A stretch of 64,000 nucleotides of DNA, from NCBI GenBank assembly GCA_023213395.1, contig CM041465.1, positions 190,037,741-190,101,740 on the forward strand, in the 5' to 3' direction. Origin of the DNA: Cycas panzhihuaensis (Eukaryota; Cycadophyta). Each line of letters starts with the position of its first letter. Position 1 is the stretch's first letter. Positions 23,077 to 34,260 of the stretch are shown one piece after another. A model generated the notes under the pieces. It was not told the DNA's origin. It did not search any database and saw only the letters and a program-made list of their open reading frames with translations. Made by a program: the position numbers and the translations under genes.

Positions 23077-24338
23077 AAACCTTCTTATGTCATATATATA
23101 TATGTATATATATAAGGGAATAATTTACAAGATTTGGGTTTAAACCCATTCATCTCTGAGAATAACCAAAATATATTAATAAAAAAAAAAAACTAGTGTT
23201 GATGAATCAATAAAAGAGATTAACATAGAAGAAACCCACGAAATCCATTGGAACATAAGAAGACAATAAAGAAGCAAGAGGAGAAGCTCTACTCATCCAC
23301 AAAAATATACGGTCAAATCCCAAGATGACCACTATCACATTTAGTAGATAGATGCCATAACATAACTTTTATAGGGAAGACACAAATGAAGGAATATTGA
23401 TGAAGATGCAAGAAACACAACCTCCATGCAGACGAAGGAAATGATTAATAGTTGTTGGTGTTCACCCACCCAACTCTACTCGCCTATGAGAATATGCTAA
23501 TGGAGGGAAGCTTCAGCCAAAAAAGCCTTTGATAGACTCTTTCTTTCTTGCCCAAAAAGGACTCATGCTCGAAGATGATGCATCTAGTGAAGGGATGCTA
23601 GTTGCATGAGTAAATATAAATGTAGGCCATCCCATTCTCTCACCCTTATATGCCCACAGAGATCCCAGATGCCATTGTGATAATGTTTTAAAAAGGATGG
23701 CAATTATTGGAGATGCCATCGATGCAGATGAAGCAAGCACGAATTTGTCAGTCACATAGCCTACATGAAGAAATTGGTTTAAAATCCTATTTAGGACTGA
23801 ACAAATTTAGTTATATGTTGACAGATACCAAACATAATATTAGTTTAATAGATTATTTTTGCAAATGTAAAAAATTTATAATTTAACTTATTTTTTATTT
23901 TGGGTCTATCACATTAATCTTTTATTCTTTATTTTTTTTTTAATGTGTACGTTTGATTAAACTAGATTGTAATTGCAGTTCAGGTTTACTAGGCACTAAC
24001 CCCCTAACTGCCAGCCCCATGGTCACGTAAGCCTCTTATATGACCTCGGTCCAAATCTAAAAAGAGCTTAACCCCTATCTTATCTATTTTATTTTTTTAT
24101 TTTTATAAAAAAAGGGGTATTTACGATTTTTTATTAATAACTTTATTATACAGAGTCTAAATTCAATTCCAAAAGAAGTGTCAAATTCCTAGTTGAGATG
24201 CGAATATATTGACTAGTCACTTGATCCATTTGGATGCCATTTCGACTAGCAAAATCTTGTTTGAAGTCAATTCTTCTATTATGACTAGGTAAGTTAAGGT
24301 ACGTGATTTCTTTTATAATATTTAAACTTTATTGCTTT
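23077..24338. other. Unassigned region with poly(A) tract
   Basis: No gene recognised. A 12-base poly(A) run near 23180-23192 after ATATATTAATAA could be the 3' end of a non-LTR retrotransposon insertion. 23200-23800 has more balanced composition than its surroundings, and 23800-24338 is AT-rich. An 80-codon minus-strand frame (23513-23755) has no recognisable domain. Confidence 0.35.
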
Positions 24339-24343
24339 AATTT

Positions 24344-24723
24344 TGTTAGGGATCCAACCCCTAACTTACCTTCTCTTATATTCTCTTATATCTTCTACTT
24401 CTTCTCTCTCTTATATCTTTATTTCTTCTACTTCTTCCCTTTTCTTAATATCCCACATGCATAAGTAGAAGTTGTGTAGTGGTCATTGAGTACTATATAT
24501 ATTCATGTAATATCCCACATGCATAAGGAGGAGGTTGAGTAGTAAGCATAGAGCCATATATTTATTTATGTAATCCTTAGAGTATGGTGTCTTAAATATC
24601 ATTGTTATTTGCATGTAATTGGGAGGTTGCCCCCTCTAAGGGTATTGCAATACAAGTGCTCTATTGGAGTTATTTGCTTATTACATTGTTGTGCAATTAT
24701 CATTAACGAGTGGTATCCTAACA
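24344..24723 (+). repeat. Gypsy II 5' LTR
   Basis: TGTTAGGGATCCAACCCC to GTGGTATCCTAACA, 380 bases. It contains an internal near-duplication, TATCCCACATGCATAAG at 24450 and 24510. A TATA-like ACTATATATATTC lies at 24492. Highly similar to 30106-30479. Confidence 0.9.
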
Positions 24724-24725
24724 AG

Positions 24726-24737
24726 TGGTATCAGAGC
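24726..24737 (+). promoter_or_regulatory. Gypsy II primer-binding site (initiator Met tRNA)
   Basis: TGGTATCAGAGC, an exact match to the plant tRNA-iMet primer site, two bases after the 5' LTR. Confidence 0.9.
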
Positions 24738-25800
24738 GATCGATCCATTCCTTGTGGGAGAGTCAATGTACTAAATAATCAATTTTATTCCATCATTTTT
24801 TCTCATTAGTATCTATTCTCATTTAATTTCCATTTCGTTACTTTACTTTTTGGGGGTAGATAACACTGCAACTGGGCAGCTACCCTAGTACTACCATCAG
24901 GCAGTTCTCTTTTGCATTTAAATAGAGACCCTGTGCCAGGGTTCTATAAATATCATAAGGATCTATCGTTTTGGGCTAAGCGCATTGTGGCTTTTCTATC
25001 ATTTATGTGAAGGACTGGAGATCACACTCTTGAATCAAGCCTTAGATAGAACTCAGCTATGGAATTATGCCTCCACGTATCTGCAGGTATATAGGAGGAC
25101 CCCCTAGATAGGCCTTCCTAGTATAGGTAACCATAGGAAACCTATTGATCGTCTGTAATTTGTAGTGCACCAGTAAGTGGTTAGCCCCAGGAAGTTACTC
25201 TCCACGTACCCTAGAGATGGGGTAGTACAATTACAGAGTAGAGTGTTTACCTTTGTAAGTTGACACTATTTACATCTAGGATCAGTATATTAGAGGGCCT
25301 ACAAACCAAACAAGACCATGCCTAGTGTACCTGGTCAGTCTATTAGTGGGTTGTGCGTACTTAGTCAGTCAATGAGTCAGTCATCATCTATTTGTTAAAT
25401 TGAGTGTGTCTATCCACTTTGACATCAGCTTATGCGCACATAGTCTGTCAGCCAACCAGTGCCTAAAAAAGTAAAAAAGCAAAATACAAAAAAATAAAAA
25501 GTAAAAAAAGCAAAAAAGTAAAAAGCAAAAAGTAAAAAAATAAAAAACAAAAAAGCAAAAAAGCAAAAAGTAAAAAGCAAAAAAAAAGGAAAAAAAAAAA
25601 AATGAAATCCATAGTGCCTCATTATAAAATATTGGGGATAAAAATCTATAGACACCCCATCAAATCCTTTTCAGTCATATTTACCAACTAGGATTCAACT
25701 TAGGTCTTGTGCACTAATGGCCCCTAAGATGAACCCAAGTTAGACTTAAGATCTCAATAATGTTGTTTCATAACTTCGAAAAGATATATTACAAATCCAA
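24738..25800 (+). other. Gypsy II leader, non-coding
   Basis: About 1 kb between the primer site and gag. Apart from the A-rich tract listed separately I see no coding sequence. The length is ordinary for a chromovirus leader with some expansion. Confidence 0.5.
25461..25605. repeat. A-rich degenerate tandem tract in Gypsy II leader
   Basis: About 145 bases built from irregular units such as AAAAAGTAAAAAGC, in which G and C are isolated single bases in A runs. It lies between the primer site and gag. Purine-rich leaders occur in other LTR elements; here it may be slippage-driven. Confidence 0.8.
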
Positions 25801-25830
25801 AATGACTTCAATGAAAAAATTGAAGTAGTA

Positions 25831-26640
25831 ATGCTAGAGCTTACATCCATGAAACCTCTTAAGGAAGAAAAGAGTGAGCTTGATGATACTAGTCACATAG
25901 GTGGGGGCCACTTCACTAAAGAAGATGAAGGTAATGATGGTAGGCACTTTCATCTGAACTTCCTTCCCAAGGTAGAAACCAATAAGTTCAATGGCACAGA
26001 TGTACGTACCTGATCACCCAAATAGAACAATACTTTTCTCTTCATCAAGTTCTAGCAGATAATAAGATCCCTCTTGCTTCTCTACACATGGAAACCAAAC
26101 CCCACTAATGGTACCAATGGGTTATGAAAACAATTGGTGGACTTAGTTATCAATGGGAGGGTTTTGTCAAGGATCTTATAGCTCAATATGAAAGTGCCTA
26201 GGATCATGAACACTTTAATTAGTTAGCTAAAGTTAGACAGGAGGGGACTGTCTTAGCTTATAAAGTAGAATACCAATGTCTCTCCACAAGGGTTGATGGT
26301 CTTTGTCAGGATAAATTATTTGAGTTTTACATTGGTGGGTTACGAGATGACATCAGACATGAGTTGTGACTCTTAAAACTTGATAACATCTCTACAGTTA
26401 TTAATTTTACTTGACATATTGAAGCAAAAAATAAGGCATCCCAACCCCCCCAACGAACATTTCCAGAAAAGTGACCACAATTTTAGGTTCCTAGTGTACG
26501 ATGAATGACTTCCCAAGAGATGGATGAGAAATGATTGAAAGGGTTATATTTTCATTGTAACCAAAAGTGGAATAAAGGCCATAAGTGTCCTGAACGATGC
26601 TTATTCATAATTGAGGATGTTTAAGATGAGGAACCAGTAG
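25831..26640 (+). pseudogene. Gypsy II gag
   Basis: The 60-codon opening ends P-K-V-E-T-N-K-F-N-G-T-D, like the 'P-K-(V/L)-x-x-x-x-F-x-G-x-D/N' start of the gypsy capsid. After a frameshift near 26010, E-Q-Y-F, W-Y-Q-W-V and Y-K-V-E-Y-Q can be followed. The zinc knuckle near 26540-26590 reads Y-F-H-C-N-Q-K-W-N-K-G-H-K-C, with Tyr where the first Cys should be (TGT to TAT). The nucleocapsid fold would be damaged. Several TAG stops are at Gln or Trp positions. Confidence 0.75.
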
Positions 26641-26649
26641 AAGAAACCT

Positions 26650-27040
26650 TGTTAGAGCCAGAAAATAATGATTGTGACCCACCTGAAGAGGAAGAAGAAG
26701 ATACTACTACTATATCTGTGCATGCCTTAGCTAGAATTGCAGCCCCTTAGACACTGAAACTTATTGGGTACATTAAGAAAAGGAAGGTGGTTGTCCTCAT
26801 AGATTCTGGGAGCACCCACAATTTCATTAATCAAAAACTTGCTGAAGAACTCAATTGTTTTCCATATCCTGTTAAAAATTTCAGGTTATGGTGGGTAATG
26901 GAGGGACACTCACTTGTAGGGGAAAATGTCACAATATCAAGTTGTAAATGGGTGACTATCACCTCTCCACTTCTATGTATGCCATTCCCATTGGAGGAGT
27001 TGATATTATGTTATGGGTACAATGGCTCAAACCACTAGGG
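26650..27040 (+). pseudogene. Gypsy II aspartic protease
   Basis: V-V-V-L-I-D-S-G-S-T-H-N-F-I-N at about 26787-26832 is a complete retropepsin active-site block with its catalytic Asp, followed by F-P-Y-P-V-K-N-F and V-T-I-S-S-C-K-W. The frame is open to 27038 but then shifts: the expected 'D-x-I-L-G-x-x-W-L' reads E-E-L-I-L-C-Y-G here. The acidic run before it (26680-26710, E-E-E-E-E-D) links gag to protease. Confidence 0.8.
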
Positions 27041-27103
27041 ACCATTCAACTAAATATGCAAGAGGTCTTCATGTGATTTACTTCTGAAGGAATTGACTAT
27101 CAA

Positions 27104-28005
27104 TTGAATGGGATCATTCCTCCACCAACCCAAATTATTAGCTCACACCATATGAAGAGGCTTATTAAAAAGGGTGGTATAGGAATCATTGCCAAATGTT
27201 ATGCTCTGGAAGGTCAAGAACTTCCAATAGAAGGGGACATTCTCCAAGATGATGGTATACCAAATGACTTAAAATTGGTACTTCACCACTATAACCGTGT
27301 CTTCGTGATATTCCTCAAGGTCTTCCCCCAGTACGTGACCAAGATCATAGCATTGACTTGGTAGCTAGAAGTAATCCTCCTTGTATTCGAACATACCAGT
27401 ATCCCTACCAACAAAAGAATGAAATTGAATGACTAGTTTAAGAACTCCTTAATGCTAGTATTATTAGGGAAAGTAAAAGCACTTTTTCTGCCTCAGTGAT
27501 TTTAGTAAGAAAAAAGGATGGCTTATTTCACATATGTGTAGACTACCGTGAGCTCAATAAGATAACCATCAAGGATAAATTTCCTATACCAGTCATCGAT
27601 GAACTCTTGGATGAACTCCATGGAGCAATGTTCTTCACATCATTGGACTTGTAGTCAGGATACCATCAAATCAGGATCAAAGTAGAGGATGTTTATAAAA
27701 CTACATTTTGTATGCATAAAGGTCACTATGAATTTTTAGTCATGCCATTTAGCTTGACTAATGCCCCATCCACCTTTCAAGGACTCATGAATAAACTCTT
27801 TTGGCCTTACTTAAGGAAGTTCATGTTAGTCTTTTATGATGACATTTTGATCTTCAGTCGTACATGGGAAGACCATCTTTAGCATGTTAATAAGGCATTA
27901 TAGGTGCTTGCAGATAACTAGCTTTATGCCAAAAAATTAAAATTTTAATTTAGGCAAACAGAAATAGAATATTTAGGCCATATTATCTCTCAAGAAGGAG
28001 TCAAG
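27104..28005 (+). pseudogene. Gypsy II reverse transcriptase, active site intact
   Basis: Open from 27104 through the protease-RT linker (86 codons), then RT with stops: [12 protein letters not shown] (27495), V-D-Y-R-E-L-N-K (27540), [13 protein letters not shown] (27585), S-L-D-L then TAG then S-G-Y-H-Q-I (27650), [12 protein letters not shown] (27745), and [10 protein letters not shown] (27830), where both aspartates are kept. The TAG codons fall where relatives have Gln, Arg or Trp. Inactive only through nonsense changes as far as I can see. Confidence 0.9.
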
Positions 28006-28896
28006 GTGAATCCTAAGAAAATAACAGTTATCACAAACTGGCCTAAACCTAAAAACATCAAGGGCCTTCATGGATTCTTAGGAATCACAAGATATTATCG
28101 AAAGTTTGTTCAAGGCTATGCAAGGATTGCTTCCCCTTTAATCAACTTGTTAAAAAAGGATTCCTTTCATTGGAATGATAAGGGCTCTAAAGCATTTGAA
28201 TACCTAAAGCTAGCTTTAACTACCACACCAGTTCTTGTAATACTAGACTTTATAAATACCTTCACCATTGAATGTGATGCATCAGGGCAAGGCATTAGAG
28301 CAGTCTTAATGCAAGAAGGAAAACCTTTAGCCTTTGAAAGTAGTCAACTTACACTCAAGGAACAAGTCAAATCAACCTATAAGAAGGAGATGTTAGCAAT
28401 TCTTCATGCAGCTAAGAAATGGCAACAATATTTATTGGGAACACATTTCCAAATTAAAATAGACCATGATAGCTTAAAATATTTCCTATCTCAAAGGACA
28501 TCATCTGAGGAACAACAAAAATGGGTCACCAAAATGCAAGCTTTTGACTTTGAAATCATATATAGAAAAGGAAAGGATAATCTAGTTGTTGATGCTTTAT
28601 CTCATAAGGAAGAAGGCTCTACACTATATTCTATCACGATGATCAATCCCTCTTGGATAGCAGTCATCAAGCAAGAATGCGTTGAGGACTCCTTTACAAA
28701 GCAGATCATTCAAGACCTTCAAGATGGAGTACAACATTCAACCCATTATACATGGTATTCAAATATTCTCTGGTATAAGAATCGAATATATATATGCCCT
28801 CAGTCTAGCCTTAAGGAGCAAATTTTACATGATGCACATGCCTCTCCAACAACAGGTCACTCGGGGTTCCTACGAACATACTGCCACTTAAAATAA
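28006..28896 (+). pseudogene. Gypsy II RT thumb, RNase H and integrase zinc head
   Basis: A clean 296-codon frame. Order: thumb and connection (I-K-G-L-H-G-F-L-G-I-T-R-Y-Y-R-K-F, residues 18-34), RNase H beginning F-T-I-E-C-D-A-S-G-Q-G-I (about 86-97) with its first Asp, K-E-M-L-A-I (about 127-132) with the family's Glu, D-H-D-S-L-K-Y-F (about 153-160) and D-N-L-V-V-D-A-L-S-H (about 191-200). The integrase H-x-x-x-x-x-G-H begins the last 25 residues. The frame ends at a TAA soon after L-R-T-Y-C-H-L-K. It joins the RT upstream in the same reading direction and is only a segment of pol, not a complete protein. Confidence 0.9.
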
Positions 28897-29760
28897 TCTT
28901 TCTTTTGGTAGGGACAAAAAGGAGATATAAAGAGATATATTTCCTTATGTGAAATTTGTCAACGACATAAGATAGAAATAATCAAGTCTCTAGGATTGCT
29001 GCAACCCCTTCCCATACCAAATCAATGATGGGAAGAAATTTCTATGGACTTTATCGTGGGTCTACCCAAGTCAGAAGGAAAAGATGCTATACTGGTGGTT
29101 GTTGATAGGCTAACTAAATATGATCATTTTTATGGCATTCAAGCCACATATAAGGCAAAGCAAGTTGCTGAGGTCTTTTTAAAGGATATACACAGGTTGC
29201 ATGGTATGTCCAAATGTATAGTCAATGATCAGGATCCTAAGTTTACGAGCAACTTCTGGACATAACTCTTCCATCTACTTGGTACTAAACTGACAATGAG
29301 CTCAACCTACCATCCATAAATAGATGGACAAACTTAGGTGGTTAATAAGTGCCTTGAAGGATACCTTTGATGTTATGCTTTAGATAAGCAGGGGTAGTAG
29401 CATCATTGGCTTGCTTTAGCAGAATGGTGGTATAATACAACCTATCATGCATTAGCAAGAATGACTCCGTTCTAAGCATTATATGGCTATGAACCACCCA
29501 TACTTAAAAACTATGCCATAATCAATTCTAAGGTTCAAGCAGTCAAAGACCACATCCAACAAACAACACAGATTCTTAAGCTAATTAAGGAAAATTTGAA
29601 CCTTGCATAAAATCAGATGAAATAATAGGCAGATAAAGGGCGAAGTGAATGAGTATTTTATCCAGGTGATTGGGTATGCTTACGGTTGTAACCGTATAAG
29701 TAGGCATCTCTCAAACGAAATGGGTAACATAAGTTACAACCTTGATTTTGTGGGCCTTAC
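28897..29760 (+). pseudogene. Gypsy II integrase core
   Basis: C-E-I-C-Q-R (28951) completes the zinc head. W-E-E-I-S-M-D-F-I-V-G-L-P-K (29030-29071) holds the first catalytic Asp, V-N-D-Q-D-P-K-F-T-S-N-F-W (29220) the second. The Glu block near 29320-29345 reads D-G-Q-T then TAG then V-V-N-K-C-L-E-G-Y-L, so the position just before the Glu site is disturbed. TAG, TAA and TGA stops fall mainly at Gln and Trp positions. Confidence 0.85.
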
Positions 29761-30090
29761 AAAATTCTCAAGAAGATTGGTGAAGTTGCATATGCCTTGG
29801 ACTTACCACCACTATTAAGGATCCATAATGTCTTTCATGTTTCATATCTCAAGAAGGTAATTTGGCAACAAGTATAAGTTCAAATAGGATTACCTATCTT
29901 AAATGAGGAGGGGCAACTTCAACTCATTCCAGAATGTATCATCGACTAAAGAATTTGACATCTACAATCCAGACAAATCATTGAGTATCTCATCAAATAG
30001 AAATAACTTCCACCAAAAGATGTAACTTGGGAGAATGAACAATTTGTCCTAGAGCACCCTGAGATCACCAAGCTTTGAGAGCAAAGATTT
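29760..30090 (+). pseudogene. Gypsy II integrase C-terminus with chromodomain
   Basis: [16 protein letters not shown] (about 29745-29795) is the GPY/F module, followed by [12 protein letters not shown]. The chromodomain is then I-I-E-Y-L-I-K with two stops, L-P-P-K-D-V-T-W-E-N-E-Q-F (29970-30050). It ends just before the 3' polypurine tract, as expected for a chromovirus. Confidence 0.85.
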
Positions 30091-30105
30091 TTTAAGGAGA
30101 GACTT

Positions 30106-30479
30106 TTTTAGGGATCTAACCCCTAACTTACCTTCTCTTATATTCTCTTATATCTTCTACTTCTTCTCTCTCTTATATCTTTATTTCTTCTACTTCTTCC
30201 CTTTTCTTAGTATCCCACATGCATAAGTAGAAGGTTGTGTAGTGGTCATTGAGTATAATATATATTCATGTAATATCCCACATGCATAAAGAAGAGGTTG
30301 AGTAGTAAGTATAGAGCTATATATATATTTATGTAATTCTTAGAGTATGGTATCTTAAATATTATTGTTATTTTCATGTAATTGGGAGGTTGCCCCTCGA
30401 AGGGTATTGCAATACAAGTGCTCTTTTGGAGTTATTTGCTTATTATATTGGTGTGCAATTATCATTAAGGAGTGGTGTC
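30106..30479 (+). repeat. Gypsy II 3' LTR, interrupted near its end
   Basis: Starts TTTTAGGGATCTAACCCC (TG decayed to TT) after a purine tract and follows the 5' LTR to GAGTGGTGTC (30479). The last six bases are at 46904-46909, beyond the Tat insert. Confidence 0.9.
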
Positions 30480-33031
30480 TGGACGCGCGTCTACGGGATA
30501 GCTACCTAACTAATAGGTGTAGTGAGAGTGGGTGGTGATACAACTGAAGGTGGGACCTATGAGGCAAATAGTTACCACGCAGAGCACCGTGTGCTTTAGA
30601 GCGCGAGTTCAGGATCTGCAATGGAGTATGGCTACTATTGAGTGATCCTCCACCACTTCGAACAAGGGTGAAGGTGCGCAGGACAAACCTGGGTTGACCT
30701 AGGGGCAGGACCTCCCACCCTTGGATGGTCGGAAGGGGAAGGAGGAGATCCAAAGAGAATAGGCTAGGGGTGTGCCTAAACAAACTAACCGGGTACACAA
30801 GTGACGTGGGAGGTAAGGAACTTGTGCAGCTAAGAGGAGAAGAGGAAAGGTAGAGAAGGAGAGTTCCTACGACCTTTCCTATAGGTAGCAAAAATGCGTG
30901 TAATGAAACAAACGAAACATAACCAAATACAAAACCAAATTTTCCCTTTTACTCTTCAATGTGTTAATTACTAAGAAGGAACCAAAAGGAGGAAATAAAG
31001 GTAGCAAGGTAGAGTAAGACGTGCACCTAGACCGAGGGCGTGCGTGACGAAGGCCTTCTCGAAAGGGCACCAAGCTACTCCACGCAACGTGTAGATGCGG
31101 AATAATGCAGTGGATTGAAAGGGGGCTTCCTTACCTTCCCCGGGAAATCAAATGCGATGCCAAAGAAAGGAATGGAGCAAAAGCTAATAAATGAAGAAAG
31201 TACAAAAGTACAATGAATACAAGAATGCTTACCAGTAATGGGACTAACGGATGATATCCTCCACGCTCCCCAAATACCTGCAAGTAATGGCAATCTCTCC
31301 CTTCCTGGAGGAAGGACACTAATATGCAATACAAGATTCTAACAATATATGCCTAAATAGTATAAATGTGAATCTAAATGGCCATGCGTTAGTGCCAATC
31401 CAACAATGAAAGTGCACAAAAGAGAGTAACTAAAGCGAAAGTAAATGATCGGTAAGTCTCGGAGTGGCCTACCTCCCGCAAATGATGCCCTAACCTCTCC
31501 CCCAAGAGCCATAAGGCAGCGAGGGCAAGGCCAAGAGAAAGGGCTGGAAAATGGCAATAAAGGAGCAAGGAGAGGCCCAAGAAAACCTACGGCGAACCGA
31601 GATGCTATGAGGAGCAAGCCAGGCAGCCGGGAAGAGAGTTAGGCAAAGACTAGTGGTTGGGACTTATGATAGTTGCCCAAACCTGAACAAAGGTCCCCAA
31701 ATCAGCGCTACAACTTGTGACAGCGCTGGTTTGGGCAGCCAAAAGAGGGCCTACAAACTGTTGTTTGAAAGCCAAGGGCAGCACGGGGTGAGAGGGAGGC
31801 TTTGGAGGGCTTAGAGCTACTTAGGGAGCATGGAAGGTGGTACAGAATCCACCCAGCTCCTTCCCAAAGCCTATAGCAACCCTCAACGCCACTGCCTTAA
31901 GCAACAAACGTAGGCAAGAGGCACAGAAGTAGTGGCAAAACAGCCCACTAAAAGGAAAGGAACAAACCCACAAGGACAAGCAAGGAGCAGGCAAGATGTA
32001 GCATTAATATCACAAAGAAAACAATGTAAATCAAGAGATACCTGAGTAAGGGAGGCAAGAGACTTGACTCAGCCAAGGAGCAGTGAGGAGGGGCTGAGAA
32101 ATCAACCCAGATCTGATGTATAGCAGGTTTGAGACCCTGCTAAAGAGATGTGAAGAGAAACACCTGCACTTAGAGCACTTGGAGACTGCCTGGGCAAAGA
32201 TCAACTGGAACCACTCCAAGGGGCCCTCTCCAAGGTGTATGAGGGGCTGGGAGAATGTCCTAGCCACACCAGAGAAGAGCAGGGTACCGTAGGAGGGACG
32301 CAGGTCCAACGATAGCAGCAGAACAATAGGGAAGAGCAGAGCAGAATGTTGTTTCCTTGAAGAGCACTCCAAAAGTGAGCAAAAGAAATCCTCAAAAATG
32401 AGTCAAAAATGGCTTAAGTACTCAAACCAAACTCTAAAGCGAGCGATTAGGGCATGACTGGGAGAGAATTAAGTCACGAGCCACGTGGTAGTTTCACAAT
32501 AAATGCGAAATTGCCACGGCGGATTTTAAAAAATAAATTATGACAGTCGTACCCCTGTAAATTCTGTGGTACGAACCCAGAGGCAAAAATAGGCTCGGCC
32601 AGCCAGCCTAGGCTGGGGGAAGATGACCAAAAGGACCAATGGGGGGGGGTGAGACACCTACCCGGGGGTAAACAAGCCAAAAACGGGTCCAACGGATCAA
32701 AAGTAGGGCTCAACCAGGGTGGCAAGTTGACCAAACAATGACATGTCATCACACGGGCGGAGGTGGCGCAAACCTAGTGGATCCTAGAGTGAGGAGGGCA
32801 GATGCGGGAAGTGAAGCGGCCACCAGGGTGCCACACTCGCTGGGAGTGTGCCCTTGCTATAGTCATCATAGGCTAAAATACATTTAGACAAGGACAAAGT
32901 TACCTACAAAGCCATACACATGCAGACATGCAAGTAAACACTCATCAAATGAAAGCGATGACAATGCGAGAAACATACCTACACTTACCTGAGCTGGTAA
33001 TTCAAAGATCCATTCCCTAAGCCGGGAAACA
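30480..33031 (-). repeat. Tat element 3' LTR (left copy)
   Basis: Plus-strand ends TGGACGCGCGTC and CCGGGAAACA; read on the minus strand it starts TGTTTCCCGG. About 2552 bases and closely similar to 44348-46897. Short frames inside on both strands (for example 31339-31617) recur in both copies but show no domain, so I treat the LTR as non-coding. A run of nine G lies at 32641. Confidence 0.9.
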
Positions 33032-33434
33032 TTGCCCCTTCGCGCAGAGCCTCGCCGCTTGAAGCCCGGCACGATGGCGAATCGCCGCAACACAAGAGTA
33101 CATGTGTATATAGATATATCAATCAAAATCATAACGAGGGAAAGGGTGCCTATGAAAGTGTCATGGCGGAACGCGTGGATACAAAAGCGGCGGTGGAGAT
33201 ATCATAGGGGCTGCCTATGAGCCACCTGGAAATCAACTGGAAGAATGAGACAGGTGAGGGGGCTACCCCCACCACAAAGGATGCAAAGGAACATGCATAG
33301 GCAAGTAAAGAGCAAGCAAAGGATAGGCACCATAGTTTTACCTCATCAGTGGCCAGGTTTCGGAGGTGCAAACGGATCGCAAAGCAAAGTGTGAGATGAC
33401 CTGGGGCTTGGGCGACAGGAGGGCCAGACAAGCC
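33032..33434 (-). other. Spacer between second RNase H and 3' LTR
   Basis: No domain recognised. Minus-strand frames continue from the RNase H region without recognisable motifs. The last bases before the LTR, on the minus strand GCGAAGGGGCAA, are the likely polypurine tract. Confidence 0.5.
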
Positions 33435-33870
33435 TCAGGGACGGTCAGCAAGGAGAGGAAGGCGGCGCTCAAGGATGAGGCAAATGAGACTATCTGCCTC
33501 AGCGTTGAGGGCCCGAGGGATATGCTGGATATCAACAGAAGAAAAGTAGGCCAAGAGAGATCTGGCGGCAGAAGCAAGAGTCCTCAAGTGAGGGCATCAC
33601 ACCTGGTAAACCTGGGTGAGATGAGACACCACAACTTGAGAGTCGCAGCGTAACGATGGATCCGTGATGGAAACAGAGGGCATCGATGGGGCTTCAATAA
33701 CAATTTGTATATTCACCGTTGTTGGTAGCCTCTGGGAGGAAGACCCGAGGCGGAGGAGATCATGTCCGGAAGGGTGCGGAGAATCCATGCAATGAAGAGG
33801 TCCGAGATTACCGCGGCTTCCGCCGTCGGTAAAGATGTAGACGGACATAGGTGACACAAAATCCACGTGA
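33435..33870 (-). pseudogene. Archaeal-type RNase H (second RNase H of Tat element)
   Basis: Minus strand. S-V-Y-I-F-T-D-G-G-S-R-G-N (first Asp codon at 33825-33827) is the opening of archaeal/plant-type RNase HI. A-W-I-L-R-T-L-P-D follows in a second frame and N-N-G-E-Y in a third, keeping the Glu. L-R-C-D-S-Q-V-V-V-S-H-L (third acidic residue, 33642-33644) is back in the first frame. H-I-P-R-A-L-N-A-E-A-D-S-L (fourth, 33492-33494) ends the domain, with a stop at 33435-33437. All four D-E-D-D catalytic positions are visible, but at least two frameshifts and one TGA break the frame. It is distinct from the gypsy RNase H at 38753-39283. In Tat elements such a domain is thought to support RNA primer removal. 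It is 3.7 kb from the integrase stop, so how it was expressed is unclear. Confidence 0.8.
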
Positions 33871-34260
33871 TCAATGGGTGATGAAAGCAACACTTGAAAG
33901 GCAAGCAAAAGGTGGCCGTGAAGGGTAGGAGGACCTAGCAATGAGGTTACGCAGGGTGAGAGCAAGCAATCCGATCACCGGCAGAGAGTGGTCGGAAGGA
34001 AAAAGCCTCCTAGGGCGCCAAAAGGTCGCTTTAGGAAGCGAAACATGCCCCCAGGCAGGGGGGCATTCCCTTTTGGGACCCCGAGAGCGAGAAAGGATCA
34101 CGAAAACAAGTCCAGGGCAACGAAACGAGCTAAACAAGTATAAACTCGGGTAGGCACGGGAGTAGCGTGTAAAACGATGCAGAAGGGCCCTGACAAAAGC
34201 GCGATAATGAGGCACCATAAATGCCCTTGCAAGGGAGGGTAGAAATGGCCTCAGTACAGC
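33871..34260 (-). other. Region upstream of second RNase H
   Basis: A 138-codon minus-strand frame (34287-33871) overlaps the start of the RNase H but is rich in Arg, Ser, Leu and Pro and shows no domain. It may be the N-terminal extension of the RNase H protein or only a GC-rich chance frame. Confidence 0.35.

Noticed and set aside
23180-23800. Possible LINE insertion marked by a poly(A) run
   Set aside because: No endonuclease or RT motif and no target duplication could be found; kept only as a note.
25384-25655. Phe-rich minus-strand frames suggesting a membrane protein
   Set aside because: Produced by translating the A-rich tract in reverse; no gene.
31339-31642. Overlapping short frames on both strands within the Tat LTR, repeated at 45205-45508
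   Set aside because: They recur only because the LTRs are copies; no domain is visible, and GC-rich sequence has long chance frames.
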